Of a stretch of DNA of 41,645 nucleotides, positions 1 through 9,032 are shown piece by piece; within the stretch, counting starts at the first letter, position 1, and the number at the start of each line of letters is the position of its first letter. The notes under the pieces were generated by a model. It was not told where the DNA came from. It made no database searches and was given only the letters and a program-made list of their open reading frames with translations. The stretch is from a virus: positions 1 through 41,645 of the IMG/VR virus record IMGVR_UViG_3300037961_002837, one strand, 5' to 3'. Made by a program: the position numbers and the translations under genes.

Positions 1-3000
1 AAATAATTGTTTTTGTGTAACTCTAGTCTTTTTCTTCTGCTCAAACTTTTGACCTAACTTTTTAGCAGCGCCTTCAGATACTTTAACTCTTTCACCTTTA
101 GTATATAAATCTCCAAGCTTAGTGTTAGCTATACCTGTAGCTTCGCCACTTCTTGTTTCGCCTTCTGGTAACAGCTTAAATAATACGTCGTTAAAACTAC
201 CGTCTTGATTTGTAGATAATTCTAGTATTTTTTCTTGAGCTGTTTGACGCTGAACATCTGTTAAGTCTTGATTAGCTAATATTCTAAGTGGATCAACACC
301 AAACTCTGAAGCTGTTACTTCTAATACATTGTACAAAGCACCAACAGGTACTACATCAGAAGTTTTTGTAGGAGGTTTTAGCTTACCGTTTTTATCTACC
401 TTCATAGCTTCAACCATAAGCTTTTTAAAACCTTTATATGTCAAACCTTCTAACGGTATATTAGCGTCAGCTACAATATCTCTAATAGCATCTTTTGCGT
501 CTTGAGAAAAGTTTAACTCATCTTTAGCTATAAGTTCGTTTACAGCTATTTCTCTAATAGCATCACGTCTACCTATAGATAAGTCTTCATTTTCTATAGC
601 TTCTACAACAGAGCTGTCGTCAGGTATTATATCTGCTACTGTACCAGCGTCTCCAATAGGCGCGTCTAACGATGGGGCTGCAGATGTAGGATCAGCTTTA
701 TACTCTGCCATTACATCACCTTTAGCTCTGTATATAACAGATCTACCTGCTCCACCAGCAACTCCTGTTAGCCAGCCAAACAAACTATCGTTTGAAACTC
801 TATATCCAGAGTCAGGTTTTACTTCACCTGTTTTCTTATCTACTGTAGGTAAAAATCTTTCACCAATTTTTTCTTTAACTTTTCTAGTAAACTCACGTAT
901 AGCAGCAGGTGGTAAACCTTTTTCTGTCATCTTGTGTTGAATTAAACCGTCTAAAGCTCTACCTTCTACTATAGTAAAGTAAGCGTTCCAATAATCCGGA
1001 CTGTCTTCCCAAGCTTGTTGCGAAGCATGTTTAGGAGTACCGTCTGCGTTTTGAGTAAACTTATCAAATGTTTCTTTAATATCAGGATCTGACTGTACAG
1101 TAGACTCTAAAGCTCTTGAAAACTCTGTCTCGCCTTTAATTTGCTCAGGTGTTCTAGTGTCTTTAAATATTTTGCCATTAGCACCTTTTTCCATCATACG
1201 TATAATGGCTTTGTTTGGCTTGTTGTTTTTAACAGATACGTCGTAGTCTTTTATAAAGTTTAATATATCTTTTTTACTATCAAGTCTTATATCTTTACCT
1301 AAATAGTTTTGAGCAAATCTTCTAAACGTACCTTTAATTTTATCAAGGCCAGAGTCTTTTATTGTAGCTTTGTTAGCTCTAACAAACTCTGTAAGGAACG
1401 TCATTTTTTCTTCACCTTTTCTATTGTTTTCGTATAGGTTTATTTTTTTATCAAAAGCTTCTTTTTGACCTTGCTCAAACACAACATCGCCAGAGTCTAT
1501 AATATCATCAACAACATTACCTAATCTTTCTCTAGCTATAGGATCTGCTTTAAGCGTGTTGTAAAAAGCTGCATGAACAAACTCATGTGAAGCAACATTA
1601 AACTCATTGTTAGTTAATGCTTGATCTTTGTTTATCTCTATATTTAATCCTGCTAAATTACCATTGCTATCAAACCTGGGTGTCATAGCCCCATAGCTAG
1701 AAGCGTTACCATCTATAAAGTTAAGCATACCTATGCCTTGCATAGTCTTGTTTTCAAAAACTTCTAAAGCTTCTTTAGCCTCTGCTTTTTCTTCTGCTGT
1801 AGCGTCTTTGTCATTTATTATTTCTTGAAACGCTATTGCCATACCACCAGACTCTAATGTAAAATCTTCAATCTCAGCTCTACTAAAATCAAACTGATCT
1901 CTAGATATTAAGTCATCAAACTCTTGTTGGTTTTTTTCGTTGACTTGCATTTCAACCACGCCTCGACTATTAACCTTATCCATGTAAACTTTAGCCATTT
2001 CCATTTCTTGTTTGTACTTGGCATCAACAACGTTAACAGGATATTTCTGTAGTATCTTGTTTTTATTTTTGTTTAAATCACTAAACTCATTTCTTAATTT
2101 ATCTATTTCAACTTTCTTTTGCTCTGCATTAAGATCTGCATTAGACTCTATGCTATTTGCTTGTTGTCTTATTCTTTGCTTTGCTCTTTCGATGTTTATT
2201 AACTCAGACTTTTCAGCATTGTCCATTACATCTATACGCTTAACGTCTTGCTCTATAGCTACGTTAGCTTCTTCTACTAAGTTAGCATATTCTGTTTCTA
2301 ACTCACTTCGTTTATCTGCTAGCTCTTGACCTTGAAAAGTTTCATTAAGCTTAACCATTTCTTTGCTTATGTCATTAAGCCTACTAGCTATAACGTCAAC
2401 TTTTCGAGTTGTTGATTCTTGTTGAAAAGGTCTTTTGAATTCTGCAAAAAGCCTTGGGCTTTGTATACCAGCGCTAATTACTATACCACTAGCAAAAGAC
2501 TCAGGCACGCCATCAAATAAATTTATGCTTTTGTCGCCACTAACTATGTCGGCGAAGTTACTACTCATTGTTGCTAATGACTCACTAAAGCCTTCTTCAA
2601 AAAGTTCTTTACCTGTAGCCTTTACATTGTCATAAGTAAATAGATTTTTTTTGAAATAGTTAAAATAACCTTGGTTTCTACTGACTCTACTTATACCACC
2701 TAGCACGTCTTTAGTTTTATCTACAGCGCTAAGAGTAACTCTTTCAGACAAAGCTTCCATAGTTCCTGTAAAAGCAGCATTTAAAGCCATTGTACCAAAT
2801 CTATGATTTCTACCATATAAGCCACCAGTATCAAAATACAACTGCTTCTGTTCTTGCATGTCGTAAAACTTTTGACCTGCGCTACTAGCACCCATAACAT
2901 ATAGCGAAGAACCACCTGTTACAGTCATTAAAGCTAGCTGAGGTATTTGCCCTGCAAATAAATTAGCACCCCACTCAATCGCAGATCCAGCACTATCTAT

Positions 3001-4764
3001 TTTGTCAAATTGAACTGGCTTTCTAATTTGAGAGGTTATCTCGTCAATCTGCCATTTGTCAATACTTCTATTTAGCTCTGTTAACTTTGTTTTTCTAGGA
3101 GGGCTTTTAGTTCGCACAGCGACTTCAAAACCTAAAGTAGATATTTCATCTATTTCATTTATAATTTCACCAATACCTTGATATACCAAATCTGCAGCAC
3201 CGCTAATACCTTGCAAAAGATCTATACTAGCGTTAGCCAAGTTACCTCCAAAAGTTACTATATGATTTGGATCTCTTGTTACAGCGTTTATATATGTTTG
3301 TAAGTCTTTTGATTTTTCTTCAAGAGGCGGTAAAGTTTCATAAATCTCATCTGCTTTTAATTGATAAATATTAGCTTGAGATCTAAGTTTATTATAAGTC
3401 TTAGCGTTAGCCTTATACATATCAATTTGATTTTGTGATGTATAAGAGCTAGGATCTTCTGTGTCAAAAAACTCTTGAAGCTGTTTCATTTGAATCAAGA
3501 TGTTATTCATGTCTTTACCTATAACACCTAGCGTAGAATACTTTTCTTTTAATCTTTTGTTTAAACCTTCTAACTCTTTTAAAGCTACGTTTTCTTTAAC
3601 ATCTCTTTTAAACGATCTATCTAAACCTAGCTCTATGAGCTCTTGTTTTGCCAGTACTTTTAGGTAAGGAGGCAAGTTAGCTATAGCGCCTTCGCTTAAA
3701 ACTTCTCCAACATCGTAAAGCAAACCGCTTTTTTCGTTTTTACTTATTTCTGCTTGTATTCTATCTTCAAGTAAACTAACTTCCTTTTGATTTAAAAAGT
3801 CTTGAGCAACGTACTCTTCTTGTTTTGTTAATTGCTCTTCGTCTAAAACAAACTCTTTTTCAAACTCTTTAAATTCTTCGCTATTTAATATTTGAGCTTT
3901 TTTATCTTTTGATTCTTGAGGCGTTAAGCCGTCTAGAGCGTTAGGCATTTTTGCTTTAATATAAGCTCTTAGAGCTTCGTTTTGAAAATAGCTTTTTTTG
4001 GCAGTATTCCTAAGTTCAACATCTTCTTTAATGCTTTTTTTATACTCCTTGTAGAAGTCTGATTTTTCATAGCTAACCACTCCCCAAGCTCCAATATCTC
4101 GAAGTTTTTTTGTAAGCTCAACATGATCTGCAGGCGCTTTAAAATCTGACATAGCGATTTGATTTTCCCTGTCTAGTACTTTTTGATACGCGTCTGATAT
4201 TTCTTTTTCGGTAGATCCTTCGGGTAAATCTAAAGCTACTCTAAGAGATTCTAGCTTTTGTGCTTGTTCTTTTCTTTTTTCAAGTATACCAGCTTGATCA
4301 CCTTCTGTTACTTCTTGAGATTTTAACATTTCATCTGCAGAAGTTACTAGTAGCTCTTGATCAGTTGGCCCTTCACCACCAGCGCCTTTAACGTAGTTTA
4401 TGATTTCTGGATTTGTTATTTTACCAGCGTCAATATCAGCTTTTAATTCTTCAGCTGTTCTATAACTGTTTACAATACTATAAGCTTCAGGACTTAGTTG
4501 TAACGAGTCCAAAGAAGTAGGCTCCGAAGTTGATGCCGTACTTTTGGACTCCGCAGTCGCATCGCCCTGTGGAGTCGTTTCTTTTTTTACTTTTCCAAAA
4601 AACTGACTGCCAAACTCTTCGTAAGATTTTGTGTAATCTCCTGAATTATTTAACGCGTTATAAAGCTCTTGTTGATTATCTTCTGATTCAAATTGTGCTT
4701 TAAACTCTTCAAATGTTTTTGTGTATTTACCTTGATCGTAAAGTGCTTGATATAATTCTTCCAT
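1..4764 (-). CDS. Giant virion protein with internal HExxH metallopeptidase-like motif (partial, runs off the left edge)
   Basis: An open frame reads from the ATG at 4764 to the window edge without a stop: 1588 residues seen, C-terminus missing. The N-terminus has two copies of a motif of the form LYxALxxxGxYTKxxEEFxxQF (residues 4-25 and 34-55, period 30). Long charged, helical segments follow, then Gly/Ala-rich hydrophobic stretches near the middle. HEFVH lies at residues 1060-1064 and E1126 is a possible third zinc ligand. Giant polyvalent proteins with buried peptidase domains are known at this place, last in the tail/ejection cluster, in podovirus and crAss-like phages; they are packaged and injected with the DNA. 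Function here is inferred from that context. The stop of the upstream 393 aa gene lies 11 bases before this start, and the leader is A-rich without a Shine-Dalgarno. Confidence 0.85.
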   Translation of the reverse strand, partial: MEELYQALYDQGKYTKTFEEFKAQFESEDNQQELYNALNNSGDYTKSYEEFGSQFFGKVKKETTPQGDATAESKSTASTSEPTSLDSLQLSPEAYSIVNSYRTAEELKADIDAGKITNPEIINYVKGAGGEGPTDQELLVTSADEMLKSQEVTEGDQAGILEKRKEQAQKLESLRVALDLPEGSTEKEISDAYQKVLDRENQIAMSDFKAPADHVELTKKLRDIGAWGVVSYEKSDFYKEYKKSIKEDVELRNTAKKSYFQNEALRAYIKAKMPNALDGLTPQESKDKKAQILNSEEFKEFEKEFVLDEEQLTKQEEYVAQDFLNQKEVSLLEDRIQAEISKNEKSGLLYDVGEVLSEGAIANLPPYLKVLAKQELIELGLDRSFKRDVKENVALKELEGLNKRLKEKYSTLGVIGKDMNNILIQMKQLQEFFDTEDPSSYTSQNQIDMYKANAKTYNKLRSQANIYQLKADEIYETLPPLEEKSKDLQTYINAVTRDPNHIVTFGGNLANASIDLLQGISGAADLVYQGIGEIINEIDEISTLGFEVAVRTKSPPRKTKLTELNRSIDKWQIDEITSQIRKPVQFDKIDSAGSAIEWGANLFAGQIPQLALMTVTGGSSLYVMGASSAGQKFYDMQEQKQLYFDTGGLYGRNHRFGTMALNAAFTGTMEALSERVTLSAVDKTKDVLGGISRVSRNQGYFNYFKKNLFTYDNVKATGKELFEEGFSESLATMSSNFADIVSGDKSINLFDGVPESFASGIVISAGIQSPRLFAEFKRPFQQESTTRKVDVIASRLNDISKEMVKLNETFQGQELADKRSELETEYANLVEEANVAIEQDVKRIDVMDNAEKSELINIERAKQRIRQQANSIESNADLNAEQKKVEIDKLRNEFSDLNKNKNKILQKYPVNVVDAKYKQEMEMAKVYMDKVNSRGVVEMQVNEKNQQEFDDLISRDQFDFSRAEIEDFTLESGGMAIAFQEIINDKDATAEEKAEAKEALEVFENKTMQGIGMLNFIDGNASSYGAMTPRFDSNGNLAGLNIEINKDQALTNNEFNVASHEFVHAAFYNTLKADPIARERLGNVVDDIIDSGDVVFEQGQKEAFDKKINLYENNRKGEEKMTFLTEFVRANKATIKDSGLDKIKGTFRRFAQNYLGKDIRLDSKKDILNFIKDYDVSVKNNKPNKAIIRMMEKGANGKIFKDTRTPEQIKGETEFSRALESTVQSDPDIKETFDKFTQNADGTPKHASQQAWEDSPDYWNAYFTIVEGRALDGLIQHKMTEKGLPPAAIREFTRKVKEKIGERFLPTVDKKTGEVKPDSGYRVSNDSLFGWLTGVAGGAGRSVIYRAKGDVMAEYKADPTSAAPSLDAPIGDAGTVADIIPDDSSVVEAIENEDLSIGRRDAIREIAVNELIAKDELNFSQDAKDAIRDIVADANIPLEGLTYKGFKKLMVEAMKVDKNGKLKPPTKTSDVVPVGALYNVLEVTASEFGVDPLRILANQDLTDVQRQTAQEKILELSTNQDGSFNDVLFKLLPEGETRSGEATGIANTKLGDLYTKGERVKVSEGAAKKLGQKFEQKKKTRVTQKQLF

Positions 4765-4775
4765 TAAATTAATTT

Positions 4776-5957
4776 TTAAGAGGTTCCAATATTGTCTAGT
4801 GACCCAGCGCCCTCAGTTTGTGCAATATCAGCTTTTAATTTAGCAGTTCTCATAGAAGTGTCTCTTCTAGCTTTAGCGTATTTTTCATCTTGCTGCGAAA
4901 CAAATCTAAAAAAATAATTAGATAATACAGACTGGCCTATATTAGGATCTTCTTGTATTGTTTTTAGAAGTTGTTGTTTATCATCTGGAGATATATTGTC
5001 GTACCAATTAGTTTCACCTTCATCAGGACTTATATTAAACTGTTTTAGTTGATCTGGAGTTAATAAATCTTGATATGTTAAATTATCTATCTCTTTAGAT
5101 ATATCATCTATAACTGTTCTACCAGTAGTTTCAAGCTTATCAGCAAATAAAGATTTATAGTCTTTGCTATTTAAGTTATTGTTTATTTGTCTTCTAATAT
5201 CTTGCTCATCAAAAAATCCTCCTTGTGCGGCGTTTTGCTGTACGGCTTTAGCTAACTTACCTATTGATAAATCAAACTCTGTAGCTTTAGGAATTAACAT
5301 GCCTTCTAATTCATCTCTAGTGCCTTCAAAAACATCAGGTGGTCCTACACCGCTTGCCGATGGTACTTCTATTCTATATATTTTTTTACCATCTTCACCT
5401 TGCGTTATTTGCGCTTCACCAGCATAAAATTTTTCAAGAAAACCTACCGCTCTTTGATCTGTAGCGCTACTAATTATAGACTTATTTTCGTTAGGATTCA
5501 TGCTAAAACCTTGTAAGTTTTTAGCGCTTGTTTTATCAAGGTTAGTTTGATTTTTTATTTCTGCAACATAAGCGTTAAACTCTCTTATTAAACCACTTCG
5601 CTCTTTCTCATCGGTGGAATTTAATATTTGTTCTCTAATACCCATGATCTTATCAAGACCAAAGTCATACTCGTTTTGATTAGATCCTACAGCTAAAAAT
5701 TCATCTAACTTTCCTTGTAGTTTACTTTCTAAAGCTTTTCTTTGTTCTTCTCTTTCTTGAGCTTCTTCTTCTTCTTTTAATCTTGCGTCTTCTACGAGCT
5801 TAGTGCCAGACTCTACAGCTATATCTCCTAACGCTGCGCCGAGACTAGTTTGTTTAAACTCGCCTACACCAGCCGCTGCTCGCGAAGCTCTATTAAGCCT
5901 GTCTAATTGACTAGAGTCTAAACCTAAATTTATACTAGGACTACTTTTTTTTGCCAT
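4776..5957 (-). CDS. Coiled-coil internal virion (ejection-type) protein
   Basis: 393 aa with no recognised family. Residues about 55-85 are a run of Glu, Lys, Arg and Gln that should form a coiled coil, and the rest is charged, soluble and helix-rich, with no signal peptide or membrane helix. It sits between the gp14-like membrane-active protein and the giant virion protein. In podovirus-like phages that position holds the internal core proteins that form the channel for DNA ejection. Assignment as a second ejection protein is by position and composition only. The spacing to both neighbours is about 11-12 bases, so the three are almost certainly co-transcribed. Confidence 0.8.
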   Translation of the reverse strand: MAKKSSPSINLGLDSSQLDRLNRASRAAAGVGEFKQTSLGAALGDIAVESGTKLVEDARLKEEEEAQEREEQRKALESKLQGKLDEFLAVGSNQNEYDFGLDKIMGIREQILNSTDEKERSGLIREFNAYVAEIKNQTNLDKTSAKNLQGFSMNPNENKSIISSATDQRAVGFLEKFYAGEAQITQGEDGKKIYRIEVPSASGVGPPDVFEGTRDELEGMLIPKATEFDLSIGKLAKAVQQNAAQGGFFDEQDIRRQINNNLNSKDYKSLFADKLETTGRTVIDDISKEIDNLTYQDLLTPDQLKQFNISPDEGETNWYDNISPDDKQQLLKTIQEDPNIGQSVLSNYFFRFVSQQDEKYAKARRDTSMRTAKLKADIAQTEGAGSLDNIGTS

Positions 5958-5969
5958 GTTTTATTTATT

Positions 5970-6725
5970 TTAAGAACCGGTATTTGGATCAGGCGTGTAC
6001 AAGTAAAAAGGATCGTAAACTACTTCGCCGGCTTGGTCAAACTGTACTAAGTCAGGTCTATTATTAATAGTAGTAGTTTTATTATCACCAACACCACCAG
6101 GCATACCATCACCACCAACACCGCCAGTAGCCATTTCCATGCCAACGCCTGCTATGTCACTTATACCTTCCATCATCTGTTGATTAGCTTGAGCTACAGC
6201 TTCTTGTTTATTGGCATAATCATCTGCAGCCATACCCATTAATGTTTTTGTTTTATCAGCTTCCATTTGTCTAGACATAATATCACCTTCTCTTTTTAAA
6301 CCTTGAAGTCTAGAAGCTTCTTTTCTTTCAGCCATTTGATTAGCTTGCTCTTGCTTGCCTATAGACACAGCGGCTTGTCTTGCATTTTTAGTTCCTTGAT
6401 TAGCTAGTGTTTGAGCTAACGCCGCAATGCCAGATCCACCAGCCGCGCCACGTAGGTCTTGTAAAATATTTGCTTGTGATTGTTGTTGTTGCTCAGCTAT
6501 AAATTGAGCTTCTTGTTGGTTTACTGTAAGATCTTCCATAGTGTTTTCCATGTTTTTATATGGATTAGAAGTATCTAAAGCTGCAAACGCTTCTTTTTGA
6601 GCTGCAAGCTCTGCCGCTGCTGCGGCTGCTGCTGCTTTAGCTTTTTTCTTTTGAACACCACCAGCTATTGTTTTTGCAATACCACCGGCAGCCCCTAGAG
6701 CTAAACCTACTGCTACAAATGACAT
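5970..6725 (-). CDS. gp14-like internal virion/ejection protein
   Basis: 251 aa. The N-terminus is a small-residue glycine-zipper stretch (residues 5-22, Gly/Ala/Val rich) followed by a basic cluster and an eight-alanine run, then a long Gln/Ala/Glu-rich helical region with a Gly-rich break (LRGAAGGSGIAALAQTLA). The C-terminus is polar and Gly-rich. This architecture is what T7 gp14-type and related internal virion proteins show: a membrane-active N-terminal helix and a helical body, packaged and ejected to open a path through the envelope. Family membership is inferred from architecture and from its place before the giant virion protein. Confidence 0.7.
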   Translation of the reverse strand: MSFVAVGLALGAAGGIAKTIAGGVQKKKAKAAAAAAAAELAAQKEAFAALDTSNPYKNMENTMEDLTVNQQEAQFIAEQQQQSQANILQDLRGAAGGSGIAALAQTLANQGTKNARQAAVSIGKQEQANQMAERKEASRLQGLKREGDIMSRQMEADKTKTLMGMAADDYANKQEAVAQANQQMMEGISDIAGVGMEMATGGVGGDGMPGGVGDNKTTTINNRPDLVQFDQAGEVVYDPFYLYTPDPNTGS

Positions 6726-6726
6726 A

Positions 6727-7344
6727 TTATTTTTCTTTAGTTAATTCAACATTTAAGCCTAGCTTTTCAGTTAGGCTTTGTATTTCGTCTAAACAAATAG
6801 CTTCATCATTAAAGCTTTTTGCTATTACTTCTTCTTCTACTTCTTCAGGAGTTGTCTTGTTTGTAGCATGTACTGTTACAAACTTGCATGGATCGTGAGT
6901 GTATATAACTCGTTTAGTCCCAGCTTTAGTAACTCCATGATGAGGAGCTTCAACTTCTATAACACCGTCTTCGGTTAATATAGACATTTTGCCACTCATT
7001 AAAAAGTACGGGTGGTCAACTTTGTGTATTTTAGTTACTAGCAGCATGTTAGCAGGATTATATATTTCTCTAATATAACAACCACCAGCGAACGTATGTT
7101 TTGTTGGGTTAAGCTTATGTAATTCTTTACCAACTATACCACCTTCATGTTCAAGCTGCTCGTGCAGCTCTGTTATTTTTTGTCTATACTCTTGTTTTTT
7201 TCTAATCTCTTGAGCTATTTCCCAAGCTTCGTCAAAAGTAAAAGTATGCTTTAGACCTAATTTTTCTGTTTGCTCTATAAATTGTTTTCTTAAATCTTCT
7301 TTAGACAAAGGATTATTTATAGCTTGATCACTTATGTGTTTCAT
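6727..7344 (-). CDS. Cupin-like (double-stranded beta-helix) protein of the tail cluster
   Basis: 205 aa. The N-terminal 70 residues are helical and charged. Residues about 85-170 read as a small beta barrel with cupin hallmarks: a Cys-Tyr-Ile-Arg-Glu strand, then KIHKVDHPYFLMSGKMSI with two histidines ahead of a Gly turn, then EAPHHGVTKAGTKRVIY and FVTVHATN. Cupin proteins of this type occur in tail modules of marine podoviruses. Whether it binds metal or acts as an enzyme or a structural part of the virion cannot be told. The next gene starts two bases after its stop. Confidence 0.65.
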   Translation of the reverse strand: MKHISDQAINNPLSKEDLRKQFIEQTEKLGLKHTFTFDEAWEIAQEIRKKQEYRQKITELHEQLEHEGGIVGKELHKLNPTKHTFAGGCYIREIYNPANMLLVTKIHKVDHPYFLMSGKMSILTEDGVIEVEAPHHGVTKAGTKRVIYTHDPCKFVTVHATNKTTPEEVEEEVIAKSFNDEAICLDEIQSLTEKLGLNVELTKEK

Positions 7345-7374
7345 TTAATTAAATTTACAATTTTACTATTACAC

Positions 7375-7764
7375 TTATTTGCTGCTTTCAAAAGCGTCAA
7401 CAGTTACATTGAATAGTTCTGCAAATTCATCTGAGTTATTTTTAAACTTAAACGATCCAAAATAACCTAACATAGAGCCGTACTCTTGGCAGTTGTCTTT
7501 ACTAAACAATATAAATAAAAACTCATCTCCATTAGGCTTAGGTTCTGGTATCTCATTAATATACAAGTCAGTTTGTATTGTAATACTACCATTGCTACTA
7601 CCTCTATTTATTCCAATTATTTCACCTAGCTTAGTTATATTTTGCTGATTAACATTGAAGCTTGAGTTAGGTACAGCTACTACGCCGTATGCTATATCGC
7701 CTACAGAGACAGAGTCTTGTATAGCGCAATTAAAATTTATTATTAGTGTAAATGGAGGAGGCAT
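7375..7764 (-). CDS. Small beta-rich tail-cluster protein, unknown
   Basis: 129 aa with no recognised family. It is mostly short beta-strand-like segments (TLIINFNCAI, GSITIQTDLYI, FLFILFSKDN), with no signal peptide and no charged helices. It lies directly behind the 421 aa tail protein, whose stop almost touches this start, so a joint role as a minor tail or fibre-associated protein is likely. That is inference from position only. Confidence 0.7.
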   Translation of the reverse strand: MPPPFTLIINFNCAIQDSVSVGDIAYGVVAVPNSSFNVNQQNITKLGEIIGINRGSSNGSITIQTDLYINEIPEPKPNGDEFLFILFSKDNCQEYGSMLGYFGSFKFKNNSDEFAELFNVTVDAFESSK

Positions 7765-7765
7765 A

Positions 7766-9031
7766 TTATGATAGTGTTACTATGTTATCTATATCTATTG
7801 TTATTGTTTCGCTTGTTGTACCAAATTTTTCTACAACTAAAAGTCCTGTTATAGTCAAAGTGTCTGTGGCATAACTAACATCAGCACCTTCAATTCTAAT
7901 TCGGTTTGCTATAGCTCCAGAATCAGTCTTTTCAAGAACAGTCAAGTCTGTTGGTGCTGACAAATCAATTAGTTGAGGTTTTCTATTAGTTACTAAAGCG
8001 GCTGAGCTTTTGCCACCACCAGCTCCAAAAGCCGCTGTTAAAGAAAACTGTTTATAACCAGGCTTGCCATCAACAAACTTCATGTCAACTTCTGGAAAAG
8101 TTTTTTTAGTTACTCTAAGAGGTTTTTTACCAGGTCTATCTGATATAGTGGCAGCTGATCCAATAGTCCAGTTAGAAGTGTTTGCTGTTTTTAAATTTAA
8201 ACTAATTGTAGTATCTATTCTCTGTGTAAACTCAAATGGATTTGATTTGCTAGGTACATCTTTAGCTAGCTTAGTGTCACCTATAGGCTCAACATAAATT
8301 TTGTAAACTGCATTAGCAGATATACCAGGATATTGTACTAAAAGTTTTTTAGCGCCAGCAGGAGCTAACGTTTCAATATGATCTACGTTTCTTCTGTTTT
8401 TTGTAAATCCACCGTACAATTCGTTATCGTCGTTAAAGTTATAGTACTCTCCTGTTGTTTTGTTATAAAGAACTACTTTGTAAGAAGCTTCTTTAGTATT
8501 TGATACTGTTACAAATTGAGCATTAGGAGTTTTTAAATTAGGAGTGTCTACTTTAAAAGAAGTAACAACAGCATCTCCATGCCCAACAGGATTAGGATTG
8601 TCATGGCGTATAACAAATTGACAAGAGCCATCATCTGATGTAGCTAAAGGATCATAGTTAATTGCCTCTGGATTTGTACAGCCTTTGCGCTCTTGCGGTG
8701 GAGGCACGGGCGATAGTGCTTTTCTGTCTATATCAATATGAACTGCGCTATTAGCTTGAACAACAAAAGCATTGTAGCTTATAGCAACATTTACAGTTCC
8801 GTCTCCATTGTCAGTAAAAGCAACTTGAGTTACTTCAGGTGAAACATTACCTCCAACAAAAAAAGCTCCATTAACATTTGCCGCTGCTGCAGCTCCGCCT
8901 ATAAAAAACTCTTCAGCAAATATTTCTTCGTCTCCAATAGGCGTTATAGTTAGATTAGCTACGCCAGCCGGTGTAACTTGCCCAACAAAACTATTTACTT
9001 CAAAGTCGCTTACTGTATAATTTATTGCCAT
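7766..9031 (-). CDS. Beta-rich tail/fibre protein carrying a Bacteroidetes GCTxPxAxNY...DDGSC motif
   Basis: 421 aa. Residues 1-105 are beta-rich and Ala/Gly/Val rich. A proline hinge (PVPPP, 109-113) leads to a cysteine-bounded motif at residues 117-137, beginning GCTNPEAINYDP and ending DDGSC. The motif is common as a repeat in secreted and cell-surface proteins of marine Bacteroidetes, where it looks like a small Cys- and Asp-stabilised, possibly calcium-binding, turn. The remaining 280 residues are again beta-rich. It follows the 1856 aa tail protein by one base, so it is probably a distal tail or adhesion protein. The motif supports a Bacteroidetes host. Confidence 0.75.
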   Translation of the reverse strand: MAINYTVSDFEVNSFVGQVTPAGVANLTITPIGDEEIFAEEFFIGGAAAAANVNGAFFVGGNVSPEVTQVAFTDNGDGTVNVAISYNAFVVQANSAVHIDIDRKALSPVPPPQERKGCTNPEAINYDPLATSDDGSCQFVIRHDNPNPVGHGDAVVTSFKVDTPNLKTPNAQFVTVSNTKEASYKVVLYNKTTGEYYNFNDDNELYGGFTKNRRNVDHIETLAPAGAKKLLVQYPGISANAVYKIYVEPIGDTKLAKDVPSKSNPFEFTQRIDTTISLNLKTANTSNWTIGSAATISDRPGKKPLRVTKKTFPEVDMKFVDGKPGYKQFSLTAAFGAGGGKSSAALVTNRKPQLIDLSAPTDLTVLEKTDSGAIANRIRIEGADVSYATDTLTITGLLVVEKFGTTSETITIDIDNIVTLS

Positions 9032-9032
9032 A

